Of a DNA stretch of 64,000 nucleotides, positions 9,248-17,268 are shown piece after piece (within the stretch, counting starts at the first letter, position 1; each line of letters starts with the position of its first letter). The position numbers were made by a program, and so were the translations under genes. The stretch spans positions 682,001 through 746,000 of the forward strand of contig CAWDVK010000009.1 in the NCBI GenBank assembly GCA_963805715.1, given 5' to 3'. Origin of the DNA: CAWDVK01 sp963805715. Its GTDB lineage: Bacteria; Actinomycetota; Actinomycetes; Streptosporangiales; Streptosporangiaceae. A model generated the notes under the pieces. The model did not search any database. It saw only the letters and a list, made by a program, of their open reading frames with translations, and had not been told where the DNA came from.

Positions 9248-9989
9248 CTGCCCACCCCTTCCGCTCGCGGGGCCGCATGCGCCGTCGGCATTGCCGGGCG
9301 CACTGATGCCGTGCAGCGAGGGGTTACTGCGCGCAGGGCGGCCTTCGCGGCCGGGCGGCTAGTGCCCAGCCACCCGCTCGCCGGGCGGCGCTGGCCGTCT
9401 CGCCAGGCAGCCGGCCGGACGGGCTATCAGCCGGCCCGCTCTGGCCGGGACACCGTCTTCTCAGCTCATCCGGCCCAGCGATCGTGGGTATCGCAAGACC
9501 AGGCAGTCGCGCTCTCGCACCCTGCCCGCCGGACAGCCCGGAACCGTGTGCTCCTTCCTCAGGCTGACGCCGCCCGGCCTGGCCGCATCGCGGTCCGGCT
9601 GCGCGCTTGCCTGTCAGTCATGCCTTGCCTCTACCTAATCCAGACCACCGGCAGCCCGTGTCAGGCTGTCCGGCGATGCGTATCTGCACTTATCCACACC
9701 ACTGATCCGCCCTACGCGGAGAAAAACCTCGCTGCCGTGAGGTTAAGCGTTGATAACGTTTTGGGCAAGCAAGGCCGATGATCTTCATCACGGCCGGAAC
9801 TCGCCCGACACCCGTCGCTAGCCCGTTTTCTCCTGGTTTGATCGGCCTGGCGGCTGGCCAGATTTCGCTCCCGCGAGCACGCGGCGAGTGACCGGAATCG
9901 GCCTGCCCACCCCGGGGATGCCGCCTGGCGCAGCGCCCGTCAGGCTGGCACAGTGGGCTGTCAGTATCAGCCAGGTTCCGGGGGTTCCC
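9248..9989. other. 742-nt intergenic region upstream of rny and the DUF6893 gene
   Basis: No frame here has a ribosome site and plausible protein composition; the long plus-strand frame that crosses it is an antisense extension over rny. The first 400 nt are GC-rich. From about 9650 to 9790 the composition drops and several sequence motifs cluster (listed separately). The region must contain the rny promoter on the minus strand and the promoter of the small membrane protein on the plus strand. Confidence 0.6.
9690..9768. promoter_or_regulatory. cluster of regulatory-type motifs (DnaA-box match, two dyads)
   Basis: Within 80 nt of locally AT-richer DNA there is TTATCCACA (9690-9698), a perfect match to the classical DnaA box; a perfect 6-bp inverted repeat AACCTC-N8-GAGGTT (9725-9744); and a 17-bp near-palindrome AAGCGTTGATAACGTTT (9745-9761, one mismatch) directly abutting it. 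The last is followed by GTTTTGGGCAA (9758-9768), a word repeated at 10397-10407 upstream of the secreted repeat protein. A single DnaA box does not make an origin; a DnaA- or repressor-controlled promoter is more likely. No experimental support. Confidence 0.4.
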
Positions 9990-10112
9990 ATGAAAAAGCT
10001 GTTGATGGTGCCGCTCGCCTTGGTCGCCATCGGCTTCACCATGGCTGCCGGCTGGTTGGCCTACGCGGGCCTGCCCGACCTGAAGCGCTACTGGAAGATG
10101 CACCACATGTGA
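9990..10112 (+). CDS. DUF6893-type small membrane protein (40 aa)
   Basis: A 40-residue peptide starting MKKLLMVPL, with one hydrophobic helix (about residues 3-25) and a conserved-looking tail LPDLKRYWKMHHM. This layout, a short K-K-start helix followed by L-P-D-[IL]-[KR]-R-Y, is that of the DUF6893 small-protein family of Actinomycetota. GGGG (9981-9984) lies just upstream of the ATG. An earlier in-frame start at 9888 would give 74 residues but adds unconserved sequence. Function unknown; expected to be a single-pass membrane peptide. Confidence 0.7.
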   Translation: MKKLLMVPLALVAIGFTMAAGWLAYAGLPDLKRYWKMHHM

Positions 10113-10312
10113 TCATCCGGAGCCGGGGGGCAGCCGGTCGGTGTTTAGCCGCCGCAGGCTCGACTGGCATGCCCGCGTCGTGCCCGCGCGGGTCCCGTGA
10201 TGCGGCAGCACCTTGCTGACCAAGATCACCTCGTCGCGCCGACCCTTGGTGCACAGCCACCGTTCGGGCCGCTAGCCGGCCAGTCAGCGAGCACCCGCCG
10301 CAGGCCGCTCCG

Positions 10313-10436
10313 CCTGAGATCTCAGGACATGAGACCGGAAATGGCTGGATTGCCGTAATCCGATACGATCTATCCGGCGTCCTAATCTTGTTGGGAGTTT
10401 TGGGCAACGCTCTGGCATTTGGGCAACGCTCTGGCA
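10313..10436. promoter_or_regulatory. palindromes and tandem 19-bp repeat upstream of the secreted repeat protein
   Basis: The 336-nt gap 10113-10448 has no credible gene. It contains a perfect 14-bp palindrome CCTGAGATCTCAGG (10313-10326), an inverted repeat GGATT-N5-AATCC (10347-10361) and a perfect tandem duplication of a 19-bp unit, TTTGGGCAACGCTCTGGCA (10399-10417 and 10418-10436), ending just before the ribosome site of the next gene. These are candidate operator and leader elements for that gene. A TACGAT box near 10365 could be a -10, but no good -35 was found. Confidence 0.45.
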
Positions 10437-10448
10437 AAGGGGACGGCT

Positions 10449-11600
10449 GTGGGTGCTCTTGGATGGACCCGGTTGACGTTCCGGATGCTGGCGGCGTCGG
10501 CTCTGGCTGGCACGCTGATCAGTGCGGCACCCGCGGCAGCCTCGGCCACCACGTGCCAGGCATGGAAGACGCCGCCCGCCGTAGGGCCGGGGGCCAACTT
10601 TCTGAGCGGCGTTACGCTCGCCGCTGGCTGCACTGCCTGGGCCGTGGGGAGAGAGGTCAGCGGCCGGAGTAACGAATCTTTGATTGAGTACTGGAACGGC
10701 AAGGCGTGGTCTGTCCAGCCCAGCCCGGACCCCGGTGCTACCACCAATTTCCTCCAAGGCGTAGCGGCCGTTTCCACGTCTGATGCCTGGGCGGTGGGGA
10801 ATTACCACAGTGACCTGGGCGCATTCCTGCCCTTGATCGTGCACTGGAACGGCGCTTCCTGGACCCAGGTGGCAAGCTCTCTCACCAGCGGCACGAGCGT
10901 GCTGAACGCGGTCAGTGCCAGCTCCGCGGCCAGCGCGTGGGCGGTGGGCGATACTTACAACGAAACCGCCAGGGCATACCAGGCGCTGATCTTGCATTGG
11001 AACGGCACCGCCTGGACCCGGCAGCGCAGCGGCGCTCCCGGCAGCGGCGAGTCCTTGCTGCAAGGCGTGACGGCTACGTCGGCCAGCAACGCCTGGGCAG
11101 TCGGGTATGTCCTCACCTCCGACAGGCACCAGCCGCTGATCCTGCACTGGAACGGGCGCGCCTGGAGCCGGGTGCCCAGTCCCAGCCCCAGCTCGTCATG
11201 GACGGTGCTGTCCGCGGTGACCGCGACCTCCACAACCAGCGCCTGGGCCGTGGGCGAGTACTTCACCTCGGGTACCGGCCACACCCTTATCGAGCATTGG
11301 AACGGCACCGCCTGGACCAAGGTGCCCAGCCCAACCCCGGTCGGACCCGTCGTCGACTTGCTGGGCGTGGCCGCCTCATCGAAGCGCAACGCCTGGGCGG
11401 TGGGTTACTACGGGCCGTCGATTGGGGCCAGGAGACAGACGCTGGTCGAGCACTGGAACGGCACCGCCTGGACCAAGGTGTCCAGCTCCAACCCCGGCGT
11501 CATCAACGTCCTTACCGGTGTCGCGGCTCTCCCCTCCAACGCTGGCGCGGTCGGCTACTACTCCAGCGGCACCTCCCAACCACTCGCCGTACACCTCTGA
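10449..11600 (+). CDS. secreted repeat protein with WNG/AWAVG blades
   Basis: Sec-type signal peptide (RMLAASALAGTLISAAPAAASA, cleaved after AxA), then about six imperfect repeats of 50-55 residues. Each has a segment like 'L-x-x-V-x-A-x-S-x-x-x-A-W-A-V-G' followed by 'L-I-x-H-W-N-G-x-A-W-T-x-V-x-S-P', suggesting a beta-propeller or solenoid of exported type. Such proteins are numerous in some soil Actinomycetota and have no assigned function. GTG at 10449 is chosen because AAAGGGG lies 7-12 nt upstream; a TTG at 10419 is the alternative. No cell-wall anchor motif is visible, so it is probably released. It is monocistronic and preceded by palindromic DNA. Confidence 0.7.
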   Translation: MGALGWTRLTFRMLAASALAGTLISAAPAAASATTCQAWKTPPAVGPGANFLSGVTLAAGCTAWAVGREVSGRSNESLIEYWNGKAWSVQPSPDPGATTNFLQGVAAVSTSDAWAVGNYHSDLGAFLPLIVHWNGASWTQVASSLTSGTSVLNAVSASSAASAWAVGDTYNETARAYQALILHWNGTAWTRQRSGAPGSGESLLQGVTATSASNAWAVGYVLTSDRHQPLILHWNGRAWSRVPSPSPSSSWTVLSAVTATSTTSAWAVGEYFTSGTGHTLIEHWNGTAWTKVPSPTPVGPVVDLLGVAASSKRNAWAVGYYGPSIGARRQTLVEHWNGTAWTKVSSSNPGVINVLTGVAALPSNAGAVGYYSSGTSQPLAVHL

Positions 11601-11750
11601 CGGACGGACGCCGCCTCGCGCCACCCATGCGTTCGATAGCGCTTTTTTTTCAGCGGTCACTTCGCGCCGCTCTGCCCCGGCCTATCCGCCCTGAGCCTGC
11701 GGCCGTCCCGCCCGCTAGCCAGCATTCCGCCCGAGAGACCGGACGCATCG

Positions 11751-12365
11751 TCAACCTGCGTAGTCCTGCTCCTGCGGCTCAGCGTCCGCCTCGGTCTCGG
11801 CATCGGCCAGGCCGACCATGGCTTCCTCCAGGGCCAGATCGGCCAGCCGGCTGCCTTCAGCCGCCTGGTCCGCCCGATCTTGTTCCAGCGCCGTCCGGAT
11901 CACCCGGTAGGCCAGAGCCTGCGGATAGCCCTTCCGGGCGAGCACGCCCATCAGCCGCCGGATCCGGGCCTGCGGCGGCTGGCCGCGGGTGCCTGCCAGC
12001 CGCCGCGCCACCAGCGCCTCGGCCGTCGCCAGTTCCTGCTCGGGGTCGAGCCGGCTGACGGCCGAGTCGATGTCCTCGGACGGAACGCCGCGCTGCCGCA
12101 GCTCGCTGGCGAGCGCGCGCCTGGACAGCCCGCGGCCGTAATGCCGCGACTCCACCCAGGCTTGCGCGAACATCGTGTCGTCGATGAGCTTGACGTCCGC
12201 GAACCGGCCGAGCACGGCATCAGCCGCTGACTCCGGCACGTCCCGCCGCCGCAGCGCATCGGCTAGCTGGGCCCTGGTCCGCGGCGCGACGGTCAGCAGC
12301 CGCAGGCAGATCTGCCGCGCAATCGCCTCCGGATCGGCGTCCGCTTCGCCCTCGCCGGCCCGCAC
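11751..12365 (-). CDS. recX: regulatory protein RecX
   Basis: Binds RecA filaments and limits recombinase and LexA co-protease activity. The 204-residue chain has the RecX three-helix repeats: PRTRAQLADALRRRDVPE, DDTMFAQAWVESRHYGRGLSRRALASELR and the C-terminal RRLMGVLARKGYP motif. It starts at GTG, 13 nt after the recA stop, so the two are co-transcribed and presumably share LexA control. The acidic tail (EEAMVGLADAETEADAEPQEQ) is variable in the family. Confidence 0.93.
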   Translation of the reverse strand: MRAGEGEADADPEAIARQICLRLLTVAPRTRAQLADALRRRDVPESAADAVLGRFADVKLIDDTMFAQAWVESRHYGRGLSRRALASELRQRGVPSEDIDSAVSRLDPEQELATAEALVARRLAGTRGQPPQARIRRLMGVLARKGYPQALAYRVIRTALEQDRADQAAEGSRLADLALEEAMVGLADAETEADAEPQEQDYAG

Positions 12366-12378
12366 GCCGATGGCCCGC

Positions 12379-14583
12379 TTACTTGGGACCGCCGGGCACG
12401 ACCGTCAGGCCTGCCGCGCCGCCGGCGCTACCGCCCTTAGTCACCGCCGGGGTGGCTGCATCCGCATCGATACGCGCACCCACGCCGAGCTTCTCCTTGA
12501 TCTTCTTCTCGATCTCGTTGGCGAGGTCGGGGTTCTCGCGCAGGAAGTTCCTGGCGTTCTCCTTGCCCTGGCCGAGCTGGTCGCCGTCGTAGGTGTACCA
12601 GGCCCCGGCCTTGCGCACGATCGACTGCTCGACGCCGAGGTCGATCAGGCTGCCTTCCCGGCTAATCCCAATTCCATACAGAATATCGAATTCCGCGGTT
12701 TTGAATGGCGGGCTGAGCTTATTCTTTACGACCTTTACACGGGTACGGTTACCTACGGCATCTGTACCATCTTTAAGTGTTTCAATGCGCCGGATATCCA
12801 GCCGCACTGACGCATAGAATTTCAGCGCCTTCCCGCCGGTCGTGGTTTCTGGACTGTTGTGCACCATGACACCATCGACGAAGTAGTTGTGGCAGCCTTC
12901 AACCTCGATATCGAACTTGGCCATCGAGCGGGTTGGCGGCTTCACATGAATACCCAGGATCCTGGCCGGCATGAGCCGCATTTCGGCGGCCGCGAACTCA
13001 GGCGTGACATCAAACTGCTGGCCGAAGCGCGGCAGGAGCTTGTACTCCATCGAGGGATGCACGTACCGGGCGACGAGCTTCTGGAACTTCTCCGATGCCG
13101 ACGTCGTGAACTGAAGGACAGCGACTCCCCTGGCGCCGCTGGCGCGGAGGCGCACATCCAGCCCGTGAGTGTCCCGCAGGTAAGCCACGATGCGGTCCCG
13201 TGAGCCAGGGCTCATGGCCTCGACACAGATCTCGATCCGGCCAGTTCCCCCTTGCGTTCTCTCCTGGACGCCCTTGGAGCGCACAGTGAAGCAGCCGTCG
13301 TCCATGTACCAGACAGCGAGCGCGAGAGGGGTGAGTGCCTTGAGGTAATCCCAGCTCAGGTGCTTCTTGCCATCGCCGAAGTAGACGGCATCAAGTACTT
13401 CCGCCAGTTCGGGCAGCGGCGTGAAGTCAGCGAAGACTGCCCCCTTGGCATTCACGGTCCGCGTACATCCGATGTTCCCGAGAAGCGAGACTTTCCATTC
13501 CAGGTAGTCCGCTTGCCTAGCGCCGTGGCCCATGCGGAAGCGGGTACCCGACCTGTCCCGGCGATTTGCCGACAGAGAGCCGTCACCCATCAGGGCACCC
13601 AGGATGAGTTGCTCCTGCTGACGGCTCAGGCGCTTCGGCTCGGCAATCATGACACGATCGCCGACGACCAGCTCCCCTGCGGGACGCCAACCTCCCGGCC
13701 CGCGGATGAGGTGATTCTCGGTCGCCGCGAATTGCGCCCGGCCATTACCGCCCGACTTAGCGACGGTGAATTGTAGGAACTGCTCGGCGAGGCCGTTATT
13801 GAACCAGTTAACGATTTTGCGCGGTACAGTTTTTCCAGTCTCGGGATCATAAGAGAGAACTTCGGCATTAAGTCGCTGATTGACAATCTTACCGATTTTC
13901 TCCTGTGTTCCGTCGGCGAGCGTAACCCTGGTGCCGTAGGACATGCATCCGAACATCACACCGATTTTTTCCCGGAGCTGGTTAATGAAAATGCAGGTGG
14001 TCTTGGTCTGATTCAGGGCGCCGGCGACTTTGCGAAGGGCCTGGGACATGAGACGAGCCTGCAGGCCCACATGGCTGTCCCCCATCTCGCCCTCGATCTC
14101 GGCCCGCGGCACGAGCGCCGCAACCGAGTCAATGACGATCACGTCGATCGCCCCGGAGCGGATCAGCATGTCGGCGATTTCGAGCGCCTGCTCGCCGGTG
14201 TCCGGCTGGGAGACCAGCAGGGCGTCGGTATCGACGCCGAGCTTCTTGGCGTAGTCGGGGTCGAGCGCGTGCTCGGCGTCGATGAAGGCCGCTATCCCGC
14301 CCGCTTTTTGCGCGTTCGCTACGGCATGTAGCGCTATGGTGGTTTTGCCGCTGCTCTCAGGTCCGTATACCTCGACGATGCGGCCGCGGGGCAGGCCGCC
14401 GATGCCCAGTGCCACGTCCAGGGCAATCGATCCGGTCGGGATGATCTCGATCGGCGCGCGGGTGTCGTCGCCGAGCCGCATGATGGCGCCCCTGCCGAAC
14501 TGCCGCTCGATCTGCGCGAGCGCGGTGTCCAGGGACTTCTCCCGGTCGCCGCCCTTGACGCCAGACTTGTCGTTCGGTGCCAT
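12379..14583 (-). CDS. recA: recombinase RecA, interrupted by an intein
   Basis: ATP-dependent strand-exchange protein and SOS co-protease. The N-extein (residues 1-212) has the Walker A GPESSGKTT (about 74-82) and VIVIDSVAAL; the C-extein (577-734) starts SPETTTGGKALKFYAS. A 364-residue intein separates FG212 from S577, that is, at the start of DNA-binding loop L2, so no active RecA can form without splicing; the ligated protein would be 370 residues, normal for RecA. ATG 14583 has AGGAG 7 nt upstream; a longer frame to 14658 lacks support. recX follows 13 nt downstream. A LexA box lies about 180 nt upstream. Extein codons next to the intein are unusually AT-rich. Confidence 0.95.
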   Translation of the reverse strand: MAPNDKSGVKGGDREKSLDTALAQIERQFGRGAIMRLGDDTRAPIEIIPTGSIALDVALGIGGLPRGRIVEVYGPESSGKTTIALHAVANAQKAGGIAAFIDAEHALDPDYAKKLGVDTDALLVSQPDTGEQALEIADMLIRSGAIDVIVIDSVAALVPRAEIEGEMGDSHVGLQARLMSQALRKVAGALNQTKTTCIFINQLREKIGVMFGCMSYGTRVTLADGTQEKIGKIVNQRLNAEVLSYDPETGKTVPRKIVNWFNNGLAEQFLQFTVAKSGGNGRAQFAATENHLIRGPGGWRPAGELVVGDRVMIAEPKRLSRQQEQLILGALMGDGSLSANRRDRSGTRFRMGHGARQADYLEWKVSLLGNIGCTRTVNAKGAVFADFTPLPELAEVLDAVYFGDGKKHLSWDYLKALTPLALAVWYMDDGCFTVRSKGVQERTQGGTGRIEICVEAMSPGSRDRIVAYLRDTHGLDVRLRASGARGVAVLQFTTSASEKFQKLVARYVHPSMEYKLLPRFGQQFDVTPEFAAAEMRLMPARILGIHVKPPTRSMAKFDIEVEGCHNYFVDGVMVHNSPETTTGGKALKFYASVRLDIRRIETLKDGTDAVGNRTRVKVVKNKLSPPFKTAEFDILYGIGISREGSLIDLGVEQSIVRKAGAWYTYDGDQLGQGKENARNFLRENPDLANEIEKKIKEKLGVGARIDADAATPAVTKGGSAGGAAGLTVVPGGPK
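12856..13947 (-). mobile_element. RecA intein with LAGLIDADG homing endonuclease (364 aa)
   Basis: Intein blocks in order (intein numbering): block A with C1 (CMSYGTRVTLADG); block B with TENH (76-79); LAGLIDADG helices LILGALMGDG (114-123) and LAVWYMDDG (210-218); block F FDIEVEGCHNYFV (345-357); block G VMVHN ending at N364, followed by Ser+1. All residues for canonical class 1 splicing are present, and both endonuclease helices keep their Asp, so it is probably splicing- and homing-competent. The site (FG/SPETTT) is the one I recall for the M. leprae RecA intein and differs from that of M. tuberculosis. Border segments are about 45-50% GC, far below the window. Confidence 0.93.
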
Positions 14584-14762
14584 GTGAACTCCTGTCGGGA
14601 TCGAGGGCTGCCCGAGCCGCTCGCTGCGTGCGTGCTCCGCACTGCCAGGCCGTGTCATCTGCTGTCGGCGCAGACGCTACGCGCCGCCACCGACAGTTCC
14701 GCGTACTGCAGCTATCCGGCCTATGCAGGGCTGCAAGGGGACCGCCAGCACGGATACTGTAA

Positions 14763-14776
14763 CGAACAATTGTTCG
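14763..14776. promoter_or_regulatory. LexA (SOS) box upstream of recA
   Basis: CGAACAATTGTTCG is a perfect 14-bp palindrome and matches the Gram-positive/actinobacterial LexA box CGAAC-N4-GTTCG. It lies about 180 nt upstream of the recA ATG, with TACAGT (minus strand) a few bases downstream as a possible -10. It implies that recA-recX is damage-inducible and has a long untranslated leader. Confidence 0.85.
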
Positions 14777-14837
14777 ATCATGAAGGCGACACGCCGGGCC
14801 GGTCGAAATCGCTGCACCACCCCGCCAAACGGGCTGG

Positions 14838-15400
14838 TCAGGACCCGTTTCCGGTCGGCGGCAGCGCCCGGACGGCACCGGCCAGGCCAGCGATATCGAC
14901 TGGCGTCGTCGTGTCCACGGTGATCACCGGCCCCACGCCGACCGGGCGCGCGTACCTGGCGAGGGCTTCCGGCGACAGGTCCCGCACGGCATCCAGGTGG
15001 ATCGGGTGCCGGGTGGGTGACCGCGCCGCATGGCGGCGGGCCGCGACCTCCGGCGAGCACGTGCAGTGCACCTCGATCGGGCTGGCCGCCAGCTCCCGGA
15101 TCCGGGCCTGTGGCCGGGGGTCGTCCGGCCAGAAGTTCGCGTCGAGGACCACCGCGGGCGCACCGGCGGCCTGCGCCCACAGCAGCTCCATGGCGGCGCC
15201 GCCAAGCTGCCGCGACCAGGCCAGGCCGGCTCGGTCTCTCCCGCGGCGAGCGCATCGTGCAGGACTTCGTTGATCCGGTCCTTGCCGAGCAGCGTGAACC
15301 CGAGCTCGGCGGCCAGCGGCACCGCCAGGCTGGTCCTGCCCGATCCTGGCGAGCCCGAGACAAGGACGAGCGTGCGGCCAGACTCCCGTTTCGCAGGAAT
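14838..15400 (-). pseudogene. P-loop kinase/AAA_33-like ATPase, frameshifted
   Basis: Read across one frameshift, the product is a small P-loop phosphotransferase: VLVSGSPGSGRTSLAVPL (Walker A), LLGKDRINEVLHDAL, then VVLDANFWPDD, IEVHCTCSPEVAARR and a C-terminal VDTTTPVDIAG, the pattern of zeta-toxin/gluconate-kinase-like AAA_33 proteins. The frame breaks at a perfect 5-bp tandem duplication (CCAGG CCAGG, 15216-15225); removing one copy restores ...AWSRQLGGAAMELLW. No ATG/GTG/TTG precedes the P-loop: the frame continues straight from the DUF3046 stop codon, with only an ATT at 15400 as candidate start. Either a decayed gene or a sequence error plus a rare start. Confidence 0.7.
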
Positions 15401-15409
15401 GCCGGGCCC

Positions 15410-15604
15410 TTAGCGGAGCCGGTCGGGGACGCGGAAGTCATCGCTGACCGCGCGCCAGACCACCTTGGCGTCCTCGCCGTCCGCCAGCGCCTGGTTCACG
15501 GTCCGGCCGCCCAGGCCCCCCAGCACGTGGTCCTTGGCCACGCTGTCGGCATAGGCCTCGCCGAACTGCGCACGCATGCGCTCCCAGAACACCGTCAATC
15601 GCAC
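15410..15604 (-). CDS. DUF3046 domain protein
   Basis: A 64-residue acidic protein, MRLTVFWERMRAQFGEAYA..., which matches the actinobacterial DUF3046 family typically encoded next to recA. It has the conserved VFWERM and the central KDHVLGGLGGRTVNQALADG segment. No membrane helix or metal motif. It is transcribed towards recA; its TAA is directly followed by the reading frame of the damaged kinase. Function is unknown, but conserved linkage with recA-recX suggests a link to DNA metabolism. Confidence 0.88.
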   Translation of the reverse strand: MRLTVFWERMRAQFGEAYADSVAKDHVLGGLGGRTVNQALADGEDAKVVWRAVSDDFRVPDRLR

Positions 15605-15667
15605 GCGCGCCAGGTTACCCGCACCGCCATCATCGCCCGCCCGGCATGGCCCGCCTGGTGCTATCGG

Positions 15668-17164
15668 TCAGCCCAGGTCCTCCGGCGGCTGCACCTCACG
15701 GCGCAGGATCTTCCCGGTGGGCCCCTTCGGCAGGCCGGGCACCAGCCAGACGTAGCGCGGGTACTTATACGCGGCGACCCGCTCCCGGACGAACTCCCTC
15801 AGCTCGCCGGTGGTGGCCTCCTCTCCCGGCTTGAGGGCCACGGCGGCGCCGATCTCCTCGCCCAGCTCATCGTGCGAGATGCCGATAACCGCGGCCTCGG
15901 CGACGGCGGGATGCTCGTAGAAGACCTCCTCGACCTCCCGCGGGTACACGTTGTAGCCGCCGCGGATGATCATGTCCTTCTTCCGGTCCACGATGAAGAA
16001 GTAGCCATCCTCGTCGACCTTGGCCAGGTCACCGCTACGGAACCAGCCGTCCGGGATGGCTTCGGCGGTGGCCTCGGGCCGCTGCCAGTAGCCCTTCATG
16101 ATGTTGTGGCCGCGGATGGCGATCTCGCCGATCTCGCCGACGGGCACGTCCGCGCCGTCAGCGTCGACCACCCGCATCTCGACGCCCAGGATGGGCGTGC
16201 CGATAGAGCCGGGCTTGCGGACCTTGTCCGGGTGGTTGAACGAGGCAACCGGGGAGGTCTCGGACAGTCCGTAGCCCTCCAGGATCATGCACCCGAACGT
16301 CTTCTCGAAGCTGCGCATCAGCTCCACCGGCATCGCCGCGCCGCCGGAGATGCAGGTGCGCAGCGACGAGACGTCGGCGTCAGCACTGCCCGGCTGGTGC
16401 AGCATCGCCGCGTACATCGTCGGCACGCCCTCGAAGATGGTCACCTTGTCCCGCCCGATGATCTCCAGCGCCTTGGCCGGGTCGAACCTGGGCAGCAGGG
16501 TCAGGCAGGCGCCGTTGTTGATCGTCGCGAACAGGCCGCAGGTCAGGCCGAAGACGTGGAACAGCGGCAGGCAGCCCATCACGACATCGTCCGGGCCTGC
16601 CTTCAGCAGCGTGTCGGCGGTGAGCTCGGCGTTCCTGGTCAGGTTGGCGTGGGTGAGCTCGGCGCCCTTCGGCTGGCCGGTCGTCCCCGAGGTGTAGAGG
16701 ATGACGGCGTCGTCGTTCTCGGCCCGCTCCGCCCGGCGGCCAGGCTCCAGGCCGGCCAGCACCGAGCTGGCGTCGGGCTCGTCGACGCGAATCATCTCCG
16801 CGCCGGCGGATTCGGCTCCCTTGGCTGCCTCGTCGCTGGCCGCGTGCCAGGCGAAGATGACCTTCGCACCGGAATCGCCGAGGTAGAAGGCGACTTCGCG
16901 GCTCTTCAGCAGCGGGTTCATCGGCACCACCACGGCTCCCGCCCCGATAGCCCCGTAGAAGATCACCGGGAAGGCGGGCACGTTGGGCATCATCAGCGCA
17001 ACCCGGTCACCGGGCTCGATGCGGAGCGAGCTCAGCAGCGACGTGACCCGGCCCGCGGCCTCCCGCAGCTCGCGATAGGACAGCACCAGGTCGTCCATGC
17101 GCAGCACGGGGCGCTCGCCGTGCTGGTCGGCAGCCTGGTCGAGCACAGTCGTCAGGTTTCCCAT
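15668..17164 (-). CDS. long-chain fatty acid-CoA ligase (AMP-forming)
   Basis: ANL-superfamily acyl-CoA synthetase: ATP-dependent adenylation of a carboxylic acid then thioesterification with CoA. Motifs: P-loop-like YTSGTTGQPKG, EGYGLSETSP, the hinge VDRKKDMIIRGGYNVYP and the C-terminal catalytic lysine in PTGKILRRE. About 498 residues; start taken at ATG 17164 (an in-frame ATG 12 nt upstream is possible). It stands alone on the minus strand and is not obviously tied to its neighbours. Substrate is likely a medium- or long-chain fatty acid, by overall similarity to actinobacterial FadD proteins; this cannot be fixed from motifs. Confidence 0.88.
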   Translation of the reverse strand: MGNLTTVLDQAADQHGERPVLRMDDLVLSYRELREAAGRVTSLLSSLRIEPGDRVALMMPNVPAFPVIFYGAIGAGAVVVPMNPLLKSREVAFYLGDSGAKVIFAWHAASDEAAKGAESAGAEMIRVDEPDASSVLAGLEPGRRAERAENDDAVILYTSGTTGQPKGAELTHANLTRNAELTADTLLKAGPDDVVMGCLPLFHVFGLTCGLFATINNGACLTLLPRFDPAKALEIIGRDKVTIFEGVPTMYAAMLHQPGSADADVSSLRTCISGGAAMPVELMRSFEKTFGCMILEGYGLSETSPVASFNHPDKVRKPGSIGTPILGVEMRVVDADGADVPVGEIGEIAIRGHNIMKGYWQRPEATAEAIPDGWFRSGDLAKVDEDGYFFIVDRKKDMIIRGGYNVYPREVEEVFYEHPAVAEAAVIGISHDELGEEIGAAVALKPGEEATTGELREFVRERVAAYKYPRYVWLVPGLPKGPTGKILRREVQPPEDLG

Positions 17165-17268
17165 ATCTGCCTCCACCTGGTCATGGCGACACCACGTCTA
17201 CAGGCATCATCCTCCCGGTCCGGCCCCGCCCGGTAGCTCCAGGCTGCCGCCGCGTGCCTCCGCCAGCC

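Noticed and set aside
9690..9698. Replication origin
   Set aside because: One DnaA box only, no box cluster, no dnaA/dnaN nearby.
7958..9781. 607-codon open frame antisense to rny
   Set aside because: Product is Leu/Ala/Gly/Arg/Asp-rich without family motifs; it mirrors the codon structure of rny, a normal by-product of high GC.
10419..10448. TTG 10419 as start of the secreted repeat protein
   Set aside because: It lies inside the 19-bp tandem repeat and lacks a ribosome site; GTG 10449 has AAAGGGG at good distance.
11636..11650. Rho-independent terminator after the secreted repeat protein
   Set aside because: There is a run of eight T, but the preceding GCG...CGC arms are only about 3-4 bp; too weak to call.
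15017..17236. 739-codon open frame antisense to the acyl-CoA synthetase
   Set aside because: Shadow of the synthetase; no motif, no start signal.
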